A program made the translations under genes and the position numbers. This document shows positions 15,051-24,049 of a DNA stretch of 27,661 nt, one piece after another; position 1 is the first letter of the stretch; each line of letters starts with the position of its first letter. Under the pieces are notes generated by a model that made no database searches, had not been told where the DNA came from, and saw only the letters and a list, made by a program, of their open reading frames with translations. The stretch comes from a virus, in the IMG/VR virus record IMGVR_UViG_3300025873_000035, positions 1 to 27,661 of that record; one strand, given 5' to 3'.

Positions 15051-15058
15051 TATATTTG
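15051..15058 (+). promoter_or_regulatory. -7 box (TATATTTG) for the tail block
   Basis: A perfect TAnnTTTG match three bases after the terminator T tract and 15 bases before the ATG at 15074. No clear -33 element is visible. Confidence 0.6.
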
Positions 15059-15073
15059 TAAAAAGATTTTAAA

Positions 15074-16186
15074 ATGATTGATTCAGTTAGAACCACAGTC
15101 CTTGCTGTACTAAACAAGAACAACTACGGATACCTTTCTCCTTCTGATTTCAACCTGTACGCTAAGCAGGCTCAGTTAGAGATATTTGAGAGCTACTTCT
15201 ATGATTATAATAATCAATTAAATCAAGAGAATATACGTAAGTCAGGTACTGATTATGCAGATATATCTAAAGGCATTCTTGAGGCAATAGACTTGTTCTC
15301 TGTAACTAAGACTTTAGAGCAAACGCCATCATTGGTAAATGATTATTTTATGCCATCAGTTGCTACAACAGGCTCAGACTACTACCTTATAAATAAGGTT
15401 TTATGTTTATGTAAAAAGCCTCAGTTATTAAATAACAATGAATTTAAATCGGGTGATTATTGGTACTTAAGTGATTCATCGGTAGCTATTGATAATACAA
15501 CTGAAACTTTGGATTTTACAGCCGCACCTCTAGATACTTATACCGATACTACCTATAGGGTTTTTGAAAATGGTAAACATTATGTGGCAATAATTGATAT
15601 AGAATCTTTATCATCAGGTAAGATAGCTTTTGTCGCTAATGGTGATGCTGCTACCTATAGTGCTGAATATACTACTGCGGGTGTATATACTCACAACTTT
15701 ACAGTTACCACGACAGTTACCGGGGTGTTTGAAGTCTTTGCTAAAGATGCGTCAGCCACTACAGCAGTGATAAACAGTATTGATGTTTATGAAGTTGAGT
15801 TTAGAGATGTAGAGAGAATTAGTCAGGGTAAGATTTCAGCACTTAACATATCACCTCTTACCGCTCCTAGTTGTGAGTTTCCCGCATATACTACTGAAGG
15901 TGTGACTATGACTATACATCCATTGACAATTAACGGCACAGGAGATATAACGTGTCAGTATATACGATACCCTAAAGACCCCGTGTGGACATATAGTTCA
16001 ACTCTCGTTGGGCAAGCCCCATTATTTAATGCATCTGCTGCAGATTATCAAGATTTTGAGTTACCACTAGATAATCAAAATGATTTGGTAGTTAAAATAC
16101 TTCAGTATGCAGGGGTAGAGGTACGTGAGGATATGGTCTATAAGTTTGGAAAAGTAGAAGAGCAAGAAAATAACATAGAACAATAA
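15074..16186 (+). CDS. Head-to-tail adaptor/ring protein carrying an inserted jelly-roll module
   Basis: A 370-aa protein. Residues 1-110 (MIDSVRTTVLAVLNKNNYGY, SDFNLYAKQAQLEIFES, YYLINKVL) and residues 242-370 (FRDVERISQGKISAL, TAPSCEFPAYT, CQYIRYPKDPVWTY, DLVVKILQYAGVEVRED) read as the two halves of one ring/adaptor protein of the crAss-like and marine podovirus type. Residues about 112-241 are a CBM-like module opening LLNNNEF and closing INSIDVYEV, placed between them. The core would attach to the portal ring. The module would project from the neck. It is the first gene after a -7 box and lies two bases before the next gene. Confidence 0.75.
   Translation: MIDSVRTTVLAVLNKNNYGYLSPSDFNLYAKQAQLEIFESYFYDYNNQLNQENIRKSGTDYADISKGILEAIDLFSVTKTLEQTPSLVNDYFMPSVATTGSDYYLINKVLCLCKKPQLLNNNEFKSGDYWYLSDSSVAIDNTTETLDFTAAPLDTYTDTTYRVFENGKHYVAIIDIESLSSGKIAFVANGDAATYSAEYTTAGVYTHNFTVTTTVTGVFEVFAKDASATTAVINSIDVYEVEFRDVERISQGKISALNISPLTAPSCEFPAYTTEGVTMTIHPLTINGTGDITCQYIRYPKDPVWTYSSTLVGQAPLFNASAADYQDFELPLDNQNDLVVKILQYAGVEVREDMVYKFGKVEEQENNIEQ
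15407..15796 (+). other. Inserted jelly-roll module within the ring protein
   Basis: Residues 112-241 of the 370-aa ring protein. The sides are NKVL before and FRDVERISQ after, which read as one continuous core if the module is removed. The insert is Thr/Ser/Ala-rich and beta-stranded, unlike the mixed core around it. Confidence 0.6.
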
Positions 16187-16188
16187 CA

Positions 16189-17112
16189 ATGGCATATATA
16201 TCTCAACACCAATACTACGAAAATAGCGGTAAAACTCCTGAGAATAAAGATTGGGGGTCGTATCAATACGTTAGCTTAAGAGATGTAGTAAATAATTTTA
16301 TGCTAATGTATCAAGGAAACCACTCCCTTGTAAATAACGAGGAGAGGTATAAGGTTCTGTTTCACGCAAAACGTGCAATACAAGAGCTTAACTACGATGC
16401 GTTTAAGGAAATTAAAGCTATTGAGCTAACCCTATCCGATAGCGTAAGATATATATTACCGTCAGATTATGTTAATTGGGTTAGAGTATCAATGTTTGAA
16501 AACGGAGTTCTATATCCGTTAACAGAGAATATTAATCTAACTACTGCTCAGGGTTATCTGCAGGATAATAACTACGACCTTCTATTTGATGAAAATGGTA
16601 GCGTCTTAAAATCAGAATACTCAGAGTTAGATTTTGCTAGAATAAAAGGGACTAAGAAGAGTATATATCTAAATAGCTCTAGCCCTTTTAATGGTGATGA
16701 GGGATACTGCTATAATGGTTCTTGGTACTTTGACTTTCAGATAGGAGCTAGGTATGGTTTAAATACTGAGACAGCTAATTGCAATCCTACATTTAAGATA
16801 AACCCAAAAGCAGGGGTGATAAATTTCGACTCTACTATGTCAGGGAAGTCTGTAATCCTAGAGTATGTCTCTGATGGTATGGAGGGTGGTGATAACTCAC
16901 TTATAACAGTAAATAAATTATTTGAAGACTTTGTATATGCGTACATACAATACGCTATATTAAACAGTAAGCTTGGGGTTCAAGAGTATATAGTCTCTAG
17001 GGCTAAGAAGCAAAAGATAGCGTTGCTACGTAACGCTAAAATCAGAATCAGTAACATACATCCCGGTAGATTGCTTATGAATCTAAGAGGGCAAAGCAAG
17101 TGGATTAAGTAG
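16189..17112 (+). CDS. Ring/adaptor protein of the neck or tail
   Basis: A 307-aa protein starting MAYISQHQYYENSGKTPENK. Blocks such as ERYKVLFHAKRAIQELNYDA, LSDSVRYILPSDYVNWVRVS and LLMNLRGQSKWIK fit ring/adaptor proteins found next to the muzzle gene in crAss-like and related phages, with an overall course like T7 tail tubular protein A. The middle (about residues 140-225) is a beta-rich region ending in VILEYVSDGME. It ends one base before the 1551-aa gene and would join portal/adaptor to muzzle. No inserted jelly-roll module is seen here, unlike its neighbour. Confidence 0.75.
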   Translation: MAYISQHQYYENSGKTPENKDWGSYQYVSLRDVVNNFMLMYQGNHSLVNNEERYKVLFHAKRAIQELNYDAFKEIKAIELTLSDSVRYILPSDYVNWVRVSMFENGVLYPLTENINLTTAQGYLQDNNYDLLFDENGSVLKSEYSELDFARIKGTKKSIYLNSSSPFNGDEGYCYNGSWYFDFQIGARYGLNTETANCNPTFKINPKAGVINFDSTMSGKSVILEYVSDGMEGGDNSLITVNKLFEDFVYAYIQYAILNSKLGVQEYIVSRAKKQKIALLRNAKIRISNIHPGRLLMNLRGQSKWIK

Positions 17113-17113
17113 T

Positions 17114-20100
17114 ATGGGCAATAGTAAAAGAAACTTTGTAGCCGGAAGGATGAATAAGATGACTGATGAGCGTCTTGTTCCTAACGGAGAGTACGTTGAT
17201 GCAATGAATGTTCGTCTTGGCTCTACTGAGGGCTCGGAGGTTGGTTCTGTTGAGTCGTCGAAAGGGAATGATATGTTAACTGCAATCTCTTTAGGCGTAT
17301 ATGGGATTACTCAATATTCTTTGAGTGCTAGTGCTAGGTGTATTGGGGCTTTTGAGGATGGTGCTTGTGAGACTATTTATTGGTTTATACATGATAGCGA
17401 CGCTTCATCTACAGCCACCGGGAAGGCAGACCTGATAGTATCGTATGATACTAAGGTTAAAAGTTCTGAGTATCATATTGTGAGTTTTCAAAATTCTGAA
17501 GACACACTAAATACTACGTTAAACTTCAATCCAAAATATCTTATAACTAATGTTAATAAGGTTGGTGAGTTATTATTTTTTACAGACAACTACAATCCTC
17601 CAAGGAAAATAAATGTAAGTAAAAACTATCCTTACCCAACAGGTATAGATAGCGTAGACGAATTTGACTACAATGATTTACTAGTTGTTGTTGACCCTCC
17701 CGCCCAAGCTCCGTTAGTATCAGCTATTGATAGCAACATTACAGACACCTTCATGGAGGAGAGGTTTATTTGTTTTGGGTATAGATATAGATATGCTGAC
17801 AATGAATACTCAGCTACATCGCAATTTACAAACCCTAGCTTTACCCCTAAACCTTTTAGCTTGTCTACAGAAAGCTATCTGAATGACGGGATGGTTAACA
17901 GTTCGAATACGGCAGATGTTGTTTTTTACACAGGAGGACCACAAGTAAAGGCTATTGACATTCTTTTTAAGGAGTCAGACTCAAGCATAATTAAAGTTAT
18001 TGAGTGTTTAGATAAGGATAGATTAAATTATTCTGATTACACAAGCTACACGTACTCATTTATTAATAGTAAAATATTTACAGTCCTTTCAAGTTCAGAG
18101 ATATTACGCTTGTACGATAATGTCCCTTTGCTTGCAAAGTCTCAGACCTTAATGGGTAACCGTATTATGTATGGAAATTATGTTGACGGATATGACTTAG
18201 CTCGTGATGGGATTGGAACAAGGCTAAATTATTCTATAGACACTACAAATACTAATATTGAACTTAGCGAATTAACTAGTTCTGTAGCATCAAAAACATA
18301 TGCCATTGATTCAGCCGAATCTTCTAATGGTACGGTTATAGTTGATTTAGAGCCTGTTAGCAATAACTTAACAAAAGGTGCTGTAATTTCATTTTCATTT
18401 ACAGTAACCGGAGGTACATTTTCAGGTATTCCCGATGACCCCGAAACAACAACTAGTGGCTTAGAGGTAGGGTTTACTTATAGATTACTTCAGGATTTTG
18501 CTAACGTGTCAGACCTTGTTACTTCTCCTGATTTTCAATCCAAGATAGGGGTTGAAGGTGCAATTGAGGCGGTTGATAGTTCTTGCGACGGAAGTACCTT
18601 TACAGATGTTTTCAACTGTGCCTTACCAAGTTCTCTATCTGACTTTTCGAAGTTTGAGAGCGGGATTACCGCATCTTTGCAGCCCATTACAGCCGTAGTA
18701 TCAGGTAATTCATTATCTATAACTATATTAGCAATGGGCTATACAACCGACATCGCAACTCCTACTGCTGCCAATTCTGTTTATGAGTATTATGATATTA
18801 GCCTAGCTGAATTTTATTTTCAAGAGGTAGGTAGCCCTACTAGCTTACATAGTAATAGAGGTTATGAGGTTGGTATTGTATATATGGATGAGTTTAATAG
18901 AGCAACAACAGCTTTAGTTAGCCCACAAAACACAGTATATATTCCTTGCTCTGCAAGTACTACACAAAACAAAATTAAAGTTAACATACCAACATCACAA
19001 TTAGCTCCTGATTTTGCTAGTAGATATAAGTTTGTAATTAAGCCTGATGGTGAAAACTATGAGACCATATATTCACAGTTATACTTCGTTGACCCTGCTG
19101 ACAACTCAACATACTTCAAGCTAGAAGGAGAGAATATAGCTAAGGTAGAGGAAGGGGATAGATATATAATCAAGAGAGACTCGCAAGGGGCTATGGGTAA
19201 TTGTGCTATAGCAACTGTTTTAGAAAAGAAGTCTCAAGAGAATGATTTCATTTCTCCTGTTGATGGAGATGATAATGTAGTCCCAACTCCTTCGGGGGTA
19301 TATATGAAGATGTTTGCTAATGACTTTTCTACAGTTTTAGGTGATGATGCAACTATATTACCGGGAAGACAACACGCTGAAGAAAACTCAGGAGGGGAGA
19401 TAGTTTACCTGCAATATAAAGGCTTTGGTACTGAGGATGAAAGTGGGAATTTCGACAACTTAGACATACCTTCAGGCTCTATTATTAAGATTGATTTTGA
19501 TTTATATAGAAACGAGCACGGGAGCGGTAATTCTTGCGAGTATAGAAGCTATAAGCTTAAGAGAGAGTTTGTGTCCTCAAATGAATATGCCAATATAATT
19601 GATTGGTGGAATGGAGATAATATAGGTTCTATAATTAACACGGGGACTAAAAGCCCTACGTCAATTAATAATATCTACAACTCCGATTTGGCTATAGATG
19701 AGGGAGATATAGATGCCTTTGAAGATAGCGGTTCTTTAGGCACTAACCACTATAGATGGTATAAAGACGAAACTACCTCTGAGATTAGGTTTTTAATGAG
19801 CGGAACTAAGTCTTGTTCGGGTAGCGGTAGTGATGCTAATATAAGAGCTACCTTCGAAGTATATAGAGCTCAGAATTTAATTGTATTTGAGACTGAACCT
19901 GTAGAGTCTCTACCTGAGATTTGGTATGAAGGTCAGGATTCGTATCCAATTGATACTACCACAGGCTACCACTTAGATGGTGGTAATTTTGCAAATGCTG
20001 AAGACCAAGACCAAACCTCTACTCTTCCTGCGATATTACACTTAAACTTTTCTAACTGCTATACTTTTGGTAATGGGGTTGAAAGTTTTACTATTAGAGA

Positions 20101-21769
20101 TTCAGTTAAAGGTAAGGCAATGAGAATAGGTAATCGTGTTACTACGGTATCTGCTCAAGAAACCAAGGAATCACATAGAAAGACTGACATTACTTATAGC
20201 GGAATATATAATGATGAGACCAACCTTAATAGATTAAATGAATTTAACTTAGGGTTAGCCAACTTTAAATCTCTTGAAGACTCTTTTGGTCCTATCAATA
20301 AAATGTATGCTCGTGAAACCGACATACTTGTCTTGCAAGAAGATAAAATATCCTACGTTCTATCGGGTAAGAATTTATTATCAGATGCGTCAGGAGGTGA
20401 TGTGCTAACGTCAGTGCCTGAGGTTTTAGGAAAGCAGATAGCTCGACTAGAAAATTATGGCATTAGCGATAATACAGAGAGCTTTGCTGCCTACGGTCAT
20501 GACAAGTTCTTTACTGATGCCAAGAGGGGTGCAGTAATACAGCTTAAAGGAGGAGGTCATGCCAATGAGTCTCTAACAGTAATATCCGATATGGGTATGC
20601 GTAGTTGGTTTAGAGATTTGTTTACTGAAAGTTTTGACACGCAAAAGCTAGGGGCTTATGACCCGTACATGAATGAGTATGTTCTATCTAATAACGATAT
20701 AAGTTTACCTTCAGAAGATGAGTGTATCCCTTGTGGTCAGAAGCAGTCTTTTGTCTTAAATGACGATGACAGCCTTTCTTACTGCATAGATATGCCTACA
20801 ACCCTAGGTTTAGTGGACTTTGCCTTCCAAGTCCCTATTGCCGCCCCTGTTAATCTAGAGGTTACATGGGATGGAATCGTACAAATTAACGACGAAATGT
20901 CCGGCTTAGGGACGCACTCTTTTGATAAAGATAAGCAGCTCCCGTCTAAGGTTTATGTTACGATTTCTAAAATTGATGGCTTGGACGCTACGTTTGACAT
21001 TACCTCTAATTGTCCTGCAGGAAATGAGCTTACGGTTTTTGATATTGTTTTAACCAATAACGATGATTCGGGAAAAACTCTACACCATAATTGGAGTTAT
21101 GATAGTGATGGGCTTACTACGTACAGCCCCGAACAGATTATCAATTTCGCCGAGAACTCTAGCGACCTTATATTTTCATCTACCTATGAATCAAGTACAG
21201 GAGAGCAAGGAGATGGTAATATTCCCATTAAAGGGAACACGGTAACTATGACCACTAATAAGTGGACCTCTGATGACTATTCGAATAGTGCGGGGGATAG
21301 GTTTATGTACGTATCTACAAGTACATTATACCCAAACACTGCAGAGGGATTAAGTGATTTATTAGATGATATAGCAGGCGGAGGAGTGGGTAGAGGAACA
21401 TTAACCCCTACAGTAGACTACAGTAGGTATCACGCTGAATTTTTATTATATGACGGGGTATACGATTATATATACTTAGTTTGGGATTTACGTACCATTA
21501 ACCCCACCTTACTATGTCATCAGGCGGGGGATGAGAGTAGCGCAAACCTAGAAGAGGTATGCTGTCAATGTGCTTGTGTATCAGCAACCTCTCAATATAT
21601 GGTGTCTAACACAGGTTCGTCTACAGTGTTAGTACTTTATAATAATGGGGTCGATGATACTACATTATTAGGTAATACTAGTCAACTTATATGCTCTACT
21701 ACTAGACCTACTTTTACACCTACTTCTGCTGAAGGGGTTACAATAACTATTAAAGAATGTGATTGCTAA
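17114..21769 (+). CDS. Large tail muzzle/nozzle-like protein
   Basis: A 1551-aa protein starting MGNSKRNFVAGRMNKMTDER, then LVPNGEYVDAMNVRLGSTEG, a start I know from the very large tail-tip proteins following the ring protein in crAss-like and marine Bacteroidota phages. Residues 130-390 have beta-propeller-like strands (VGELLFFTDNYNPPRKINVS) as in T7 gp12-type nozzles. Residues about 396-578 look like an added beta domain. A conserved late part includes NKMYARETDILVLQEDKISY and VLGKQIARLENYGIS. Cysteine pairs occur near 1205 (ECIPCG) and 1482 (VCCQCAC), after which a last beta domain follows. It would close the tail channel and let DNA out. Its stop overlaps the next ATG. Confidence 0.8.
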   Translation: MGNSKRNFVAGRMNKMTDERLVPNGEYVDAMNVRLGSTEGSEVGSVESSKGNDMLTAISLGVYGITQYSLSASARCIGAFEDGACETIYWFIHDSDASSTATGKADLIVSYDTKVKSSEYHIVSFQNSEDTLNTTLNFNPKYLITNVNKVGELLFFTDNYNPPRKINVSKNYPYPTGIDSVDEFDYNDLLVVVDPPAQAPLVSAIDSNITDTFMEERFICFGYRYRYADNEYSATSQFTNPSFTPKPFSLSTESYLNDGMVNSSNTADVVFYTGGPQVKAIDILFKESDSSIIKVIECLDKDRLNYSDYTSYTYSFINSKIFTVLSSSEILRLYDNVPLLAKSQTLMGNRIMYGNYVDGYDLARDGIGTRLNYSIDTTNTNIELSELTSSVASKTYAIDSAESSNGTVIVDLEPVSNNLTKGAVISFSFTVTGGTFSGIPDDPETTTSGLEVGFTYRLLQDFANVSDLVTSPDFQSKIGVEGAIEAVDSSCDGSTFTDVFNCALPSSLSDFSKFESGITASLQPITAVVSGNSLSITILAMGYTTDIATPTAANSVYEYYDISLAEFYFQEVGSPTSLHSNRGYEVGIVYMDEFNRATTALVSPQNTVYIPCSASTTQNKIKVNIPTSQLAPDFASRYKFVIKPDGENYETIYSQLYFVDPADNSTYFKLEGENIAKVEEGDRYIIKRDSQGAMGNCAIATVLEKKSQENDFISPVDGDDNVVPTPSGVYMKMFANDFSTVLGDDATILPGRQHAEENSGGEIVYLQYKGFGTEDESGNFDNLDIPSGSIIKIDFDLYRNEHGSGNSCEYRSYKLKREFVSSNEYANIIDWWNGDNIGSIINTGTKSPTSINNIYNSDLAIDEGDIDAFEDSGSLGTNHYRWYKDETTSEIRFLMSGTKSCSGSGSDANIRATFEVYRAQNLIVFETEPVESLPEIWYEGQDSYPIDTTTGYHLDGGNFANAEDQDQTSTLPAILHLNFSNCYTFGNGVESFTIRDSVKGKAMRIGNRVTTVSAQETKESHRKTDITYSGIYNDETNLNRLNEFNLGLANFKSLEDSFGPINKMYARETDILVLQEDKISYVLSGKNLLSDASGGDVLTSVPEVLGKQIARLENYGISDNTESFAAYGHDKFFTDAKRGAVIQLKGGGHANESLTVISDMGMRSWFRDLFTESFDTQKLGAYDPYMNEYVLSNNDISLPSEDECIPCGQKQSFVLNDDDSLSYCIDMPTTLGLVDFAFQVPIAAPVNLEVTWDGIVQINDEMSGLGTHSFDKDKQLPSKVYVTISKIDGLDATFDITSNCPAGNELTVFDIVLTNNDDSGKTLHHNWSYDSDGLTTYSPEQIINFAENSSDLIFSSTYESSTGEQGDGNIPIKGNTVTMTTNKWTSDDYSNSAGDRFMYVSTSTLYPNTAEGLSDLLDDIAGGGVGRGTLTPTVDYSRYHAEFLLYDGVYDYIYLVWDLRTINPTLLCHQAGDESSANLEEVCCQCACVSATSQYMVSNTGSSTVLVLYNNGVDDTTLLGNTSQLICSTTRPTFTPTSAEGVTITIKECDC

Positions 21770-23193
21770 TGGGGGAATTTGGAGAATATTATTTAAACGG
21801 AATAAACCTAGAGAGCTCTACGGCGGTATACACTAGCGATGTTATGACTACCTTAGCCCCTACGGGTTACTACTCTGATGGAGAAGTTACTAGATTTCAG
21901 AGTTCGGGCGGTCTAGGCGTGGAATTACTTACTAACGGAGAGCTTGCCCCTCCGGGGACAGGGTGGACCACTGTTGACGTAGGCGTTTCGGGGTTTGCTT
22001 TTGGGTTTTTGCTTGTAACGACTCTTAATGCTACAACTACTAATTTAGCTCGTGTTAAGCAAACAAGCTCGTCAATTACAGAGCCCTTAAAAACGTATGT
22101 GTTGGAGTATCAGATTTCAGCTATAGGGGGAACACCTACATTTCAATACCACAATGGATATGAGTTTGTCTCAGGACCTTCTACGGTTGACACTCATACT
22201 ATTGAGTATACGAGGCTTGGAGACTCTGATGAGTTTAAAATAAATATACAAGGCTTGAGTAATACCGATACTATGCGTTTTACTGAGATGTCTTTAAAAG
22301 AAAAAGAGCCTGATGGGTTAAAGCCTATTGTAGATTGCCCTCTATGCTCAACTGTTTCGTGTACTACGCAAGTTTCAATATCCTCATTATATAGTGGTAG
22401 GTATCTATTAGAGACAACTTTTGGGTCGGCTGTAGGTGCTATTAAGGTCACCGTAACAGGAGTGTCCAATAGACCTTTAGGTATGTATTTAGAGCACAGT
22501 GATACGGGAACTAAATACATGAGCTTTTCAACAACCGGAGTCCCCGGAGCTGCTTACCCCGATATAATTGAAGCTTCAATCCCTGCCTCATTATCGTATT
22601 TTTATTCTACAGGTGGGGCAGATGACTGTTCTAATTGGAATGATGTTTTAATGGATGGTGGACAGGTTACTTATGATATGTATTCATACAATCCTACAAC
22701 TGATGAGTTTGAATTTACAGGTGATACTGAAAGTAGTGGGGTGATAAACAGGATACCGACTGCACTTCTTGAATATACTGCAGGAAGCCTTATCCAATAT
22801 ATCCCTAAAGCAGATGTTGCTGATATCACTTTAATTGGTCAGTTTGATTTTCCGTGTGGGGCAAGTTCTTTATCTCAGTCACCTACTATTAATATTCAGT
22901 GTCCTGAAGTATTACCTACAATTAATCAGATTTCTTTGCGATTCGCCACAAGCGTCTTAGCCTGTGAATCATCAAGTTTAACTCAAGTTGAGTATCACGG
23001 GGTCGTTAGAGGAACTTCGGGTGTCGAAATAGCGGTAAGAGATTTTATGTTCCAAGACACTAACGCTGAAGATGTATTAGTTGACGGATGGTATAAAACA
23101 TACGGCACAAAGCTAGAAGGAGTTGATGAAACTCACGGGGTATTCGAGATTGCCAACGGAGTGGTTAAAACGATTCTAGATTGTGTCCCTTAA
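21769..23193 (+). CDS. Tail protein with inserted jelly-roll module
   Basis: A 474-aa beta-rich protein. ATG 21769 is chosen over 21763 because it overlaps the preceding stop as TAATG and gives the natural start MGEFGEYYLNGINLESSTAV. Residues 48-182 form a CBM-like module (opens ELLTNGEL, closes FTEMSLKEKE). The core resumes with GLKPIVDCPLCSTVSC. The rest is a series of beta segments with scattered cysteines (DDCSNW, DFPCGAS, INIQCPEV). It probably attaches to the muzzle and may serve as a tail-tip or receptor-contact protein. The partner and ligand are unknown. Confidence 0.7.
   Translation: MGEFGEYYLNGINLESSTAVYTSDVMTTLAPTGYYSDGEVTRFQSSGGLGVELLTNGELAPPGTGWTTVDVGVSGFAFGFLLVTTLNATTTNLARVKQTSSSITEPLKTYVLEYQISAIGGTPTFQYHNGYEFVSGPSTVDTHTIEYTRLGDSDEFKINIQGLSNTDTMRFTEMSLKEKEPDGLKPIVDCPLCSTVSCTTQVSISSLYSGRYLLETTFGSAVGAIKVTVTGVSNRPLGMYLEHSDTGTKYMSFSTTGVPGAAYPDIIEASIPASLSYFYSTGGADDCSNWNDVLMDGGQVTYDMYSYNPTTDEFEFTGDTESSGVINRIPTALLEYTAGSLIQYIPKADVADITLIGQFDFPCGASSLSQSPTINIQCPEVLPTINQISLRFATSVLACESSSLTQVEYHGVVRGTSGVEIAVRDFMFQDTNAEDVLVDGWYKTYGTKLEGVDETHGVFEIANGVVKTILDCVP
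21910..22314 (+). other. Inserted jelly-roll module within the 474-aa tail protein
   Basis: Residues 48-182. The core before ends GEVTRFQSSG and the core after starts GLKPIVDCPLC. The insert has the NGEL opening, TGW, a QYHNGYEF strand and a final TEMSLKEKE, as in the other modules. Confidence 0.55.
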
Positions 23194-23211
23194 TAATATT
23201 AATATATCTAA

Positions 23212-24027
23212 ATGGCGAACTATACATTAACATACAGCGAAAGAGCTAAAGGATTTCCATCTTTCTATAGCTACTATCCCGAATTTATAGTAGGGATGAA
23301 CAACTACCTATACAGTTTTAGTGGCGGGCAGTTATATAGGCACAACACAAATGATACTCATAATGAGTATTACGGAGCGACGACAAGCTCTATGATAAAG
23401 ACTGTTATAAATGAGTCCCCTTTAGATAATAAGCTCTTTAAAACGCTTAATTTAGAGGCAACAGATGCTTGGGATGTGTCCTTGCTTACAGATGTAGGCT
23501 CACAAACAAGTACTATTACTAGCACTTCATTTGTAAAAAAAGAAGGGGATTGGTTTTCCTATGTTCGTAATGATGGTGTAGACGCATCGGGAAGTAATTT
23601 AACAGAGTCTGACTATAAGTCTAGGGCTACAGGAGGTATCGGAGAAGCTTTAGCTGTTAGCGGAGGTCCTACATATTCTATAGAGTTTAAAATTACTGTT
23701 GATTTAAGTAGCAAAGTTTGTGTAGGTGACTTTATATATGCCGCAACCGAAGGCGACACTGAAGCTAGATATGTAGGTCAGATTCTAACTATTACTCCTC
23801 AGTACGAAGCTGTTCCACATTCAGTTACACTTACTGTTGATTCCTCTGTTGGCTCAGGAGTAGCTCCTTTGGTAGATGATTTTATTTTATACGCTAAAAA
23901 TACTACCGCTGAATCAATGGGAGTCTTAGGTCATTATGTTGAGGTTACATTAACCCTGCCTACCTCAGTAACCTCTTCTAGCGAGTTGTTCGCTATAGAG
24001 TCTGAGGTTATGAAAAGCTATCCTTAA
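23212..24027 (+). CDS. Virion structural protein, tail-associated
   Basis: A 271-aa protein starting MANYTLTYSERAKGFPSFYS. Conserved-looking blocks YPEFIVGMNNYLYSFSGGQL, ESPLDNKLFKTLNLE and a beta unit with VCVGDFIYAAT and YVGQILTITPQ are visible. I recall this combination from unassigned virion proteins following the muzzle gene in Bacteroidota phages. It reads as mostly beta with no catalytic motif. It ends 22 bases before a separate gene with its own promoter-like box, so it probably closes the tail block. A tail hub or plug role is possible. Confidence 0.7.
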   Translation: MANYTLTYSERAKGFPSFYSYYPEFIVGMNNYLYSFSGGQLYRHNTNDTHNEYYGATTSSMIKTVINESPLDNKLFKTLNLEATDAWDVSLLTDVGSQTSTITSTSFVKKEGDWFSYVRNDGVDASGSNLTESDYKSRATGGIGEALAVSGGPTYSIEFKITVDLSSKVCVGDFIYAATEGDTEARYVGQILTITPQYEAVPHSVTLTVDSSVGSGVAPLVDDFILYAKNTTAESMGVLGHYVEVTLTLPTSVTSSSELFAIESEVMKSYP

Positions 24028-24034
24028 AATTTAG

Positions 24035-24042
24035 TATCTTTG
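24035..24042 (+). promoter_or_regulatory. -7 box (TATCTTTG), nearly leaderless
   Basis: A perfect TAnnTTTG match ending seven bases before the ATG at 24050. As transcription in Bacteroidota usually starts about six to eight bases after this box, the mRNA would have almost no leader. Confidence 0.55.
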
Positions 24043-24049
24043 CTATTAA

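Noticed and set aside
21063-21245. A 60-aa plus-strand frame inside the muzzle-like gene
   Set aside because: It is in another frame of a clear long gene with no sign of independent translation.
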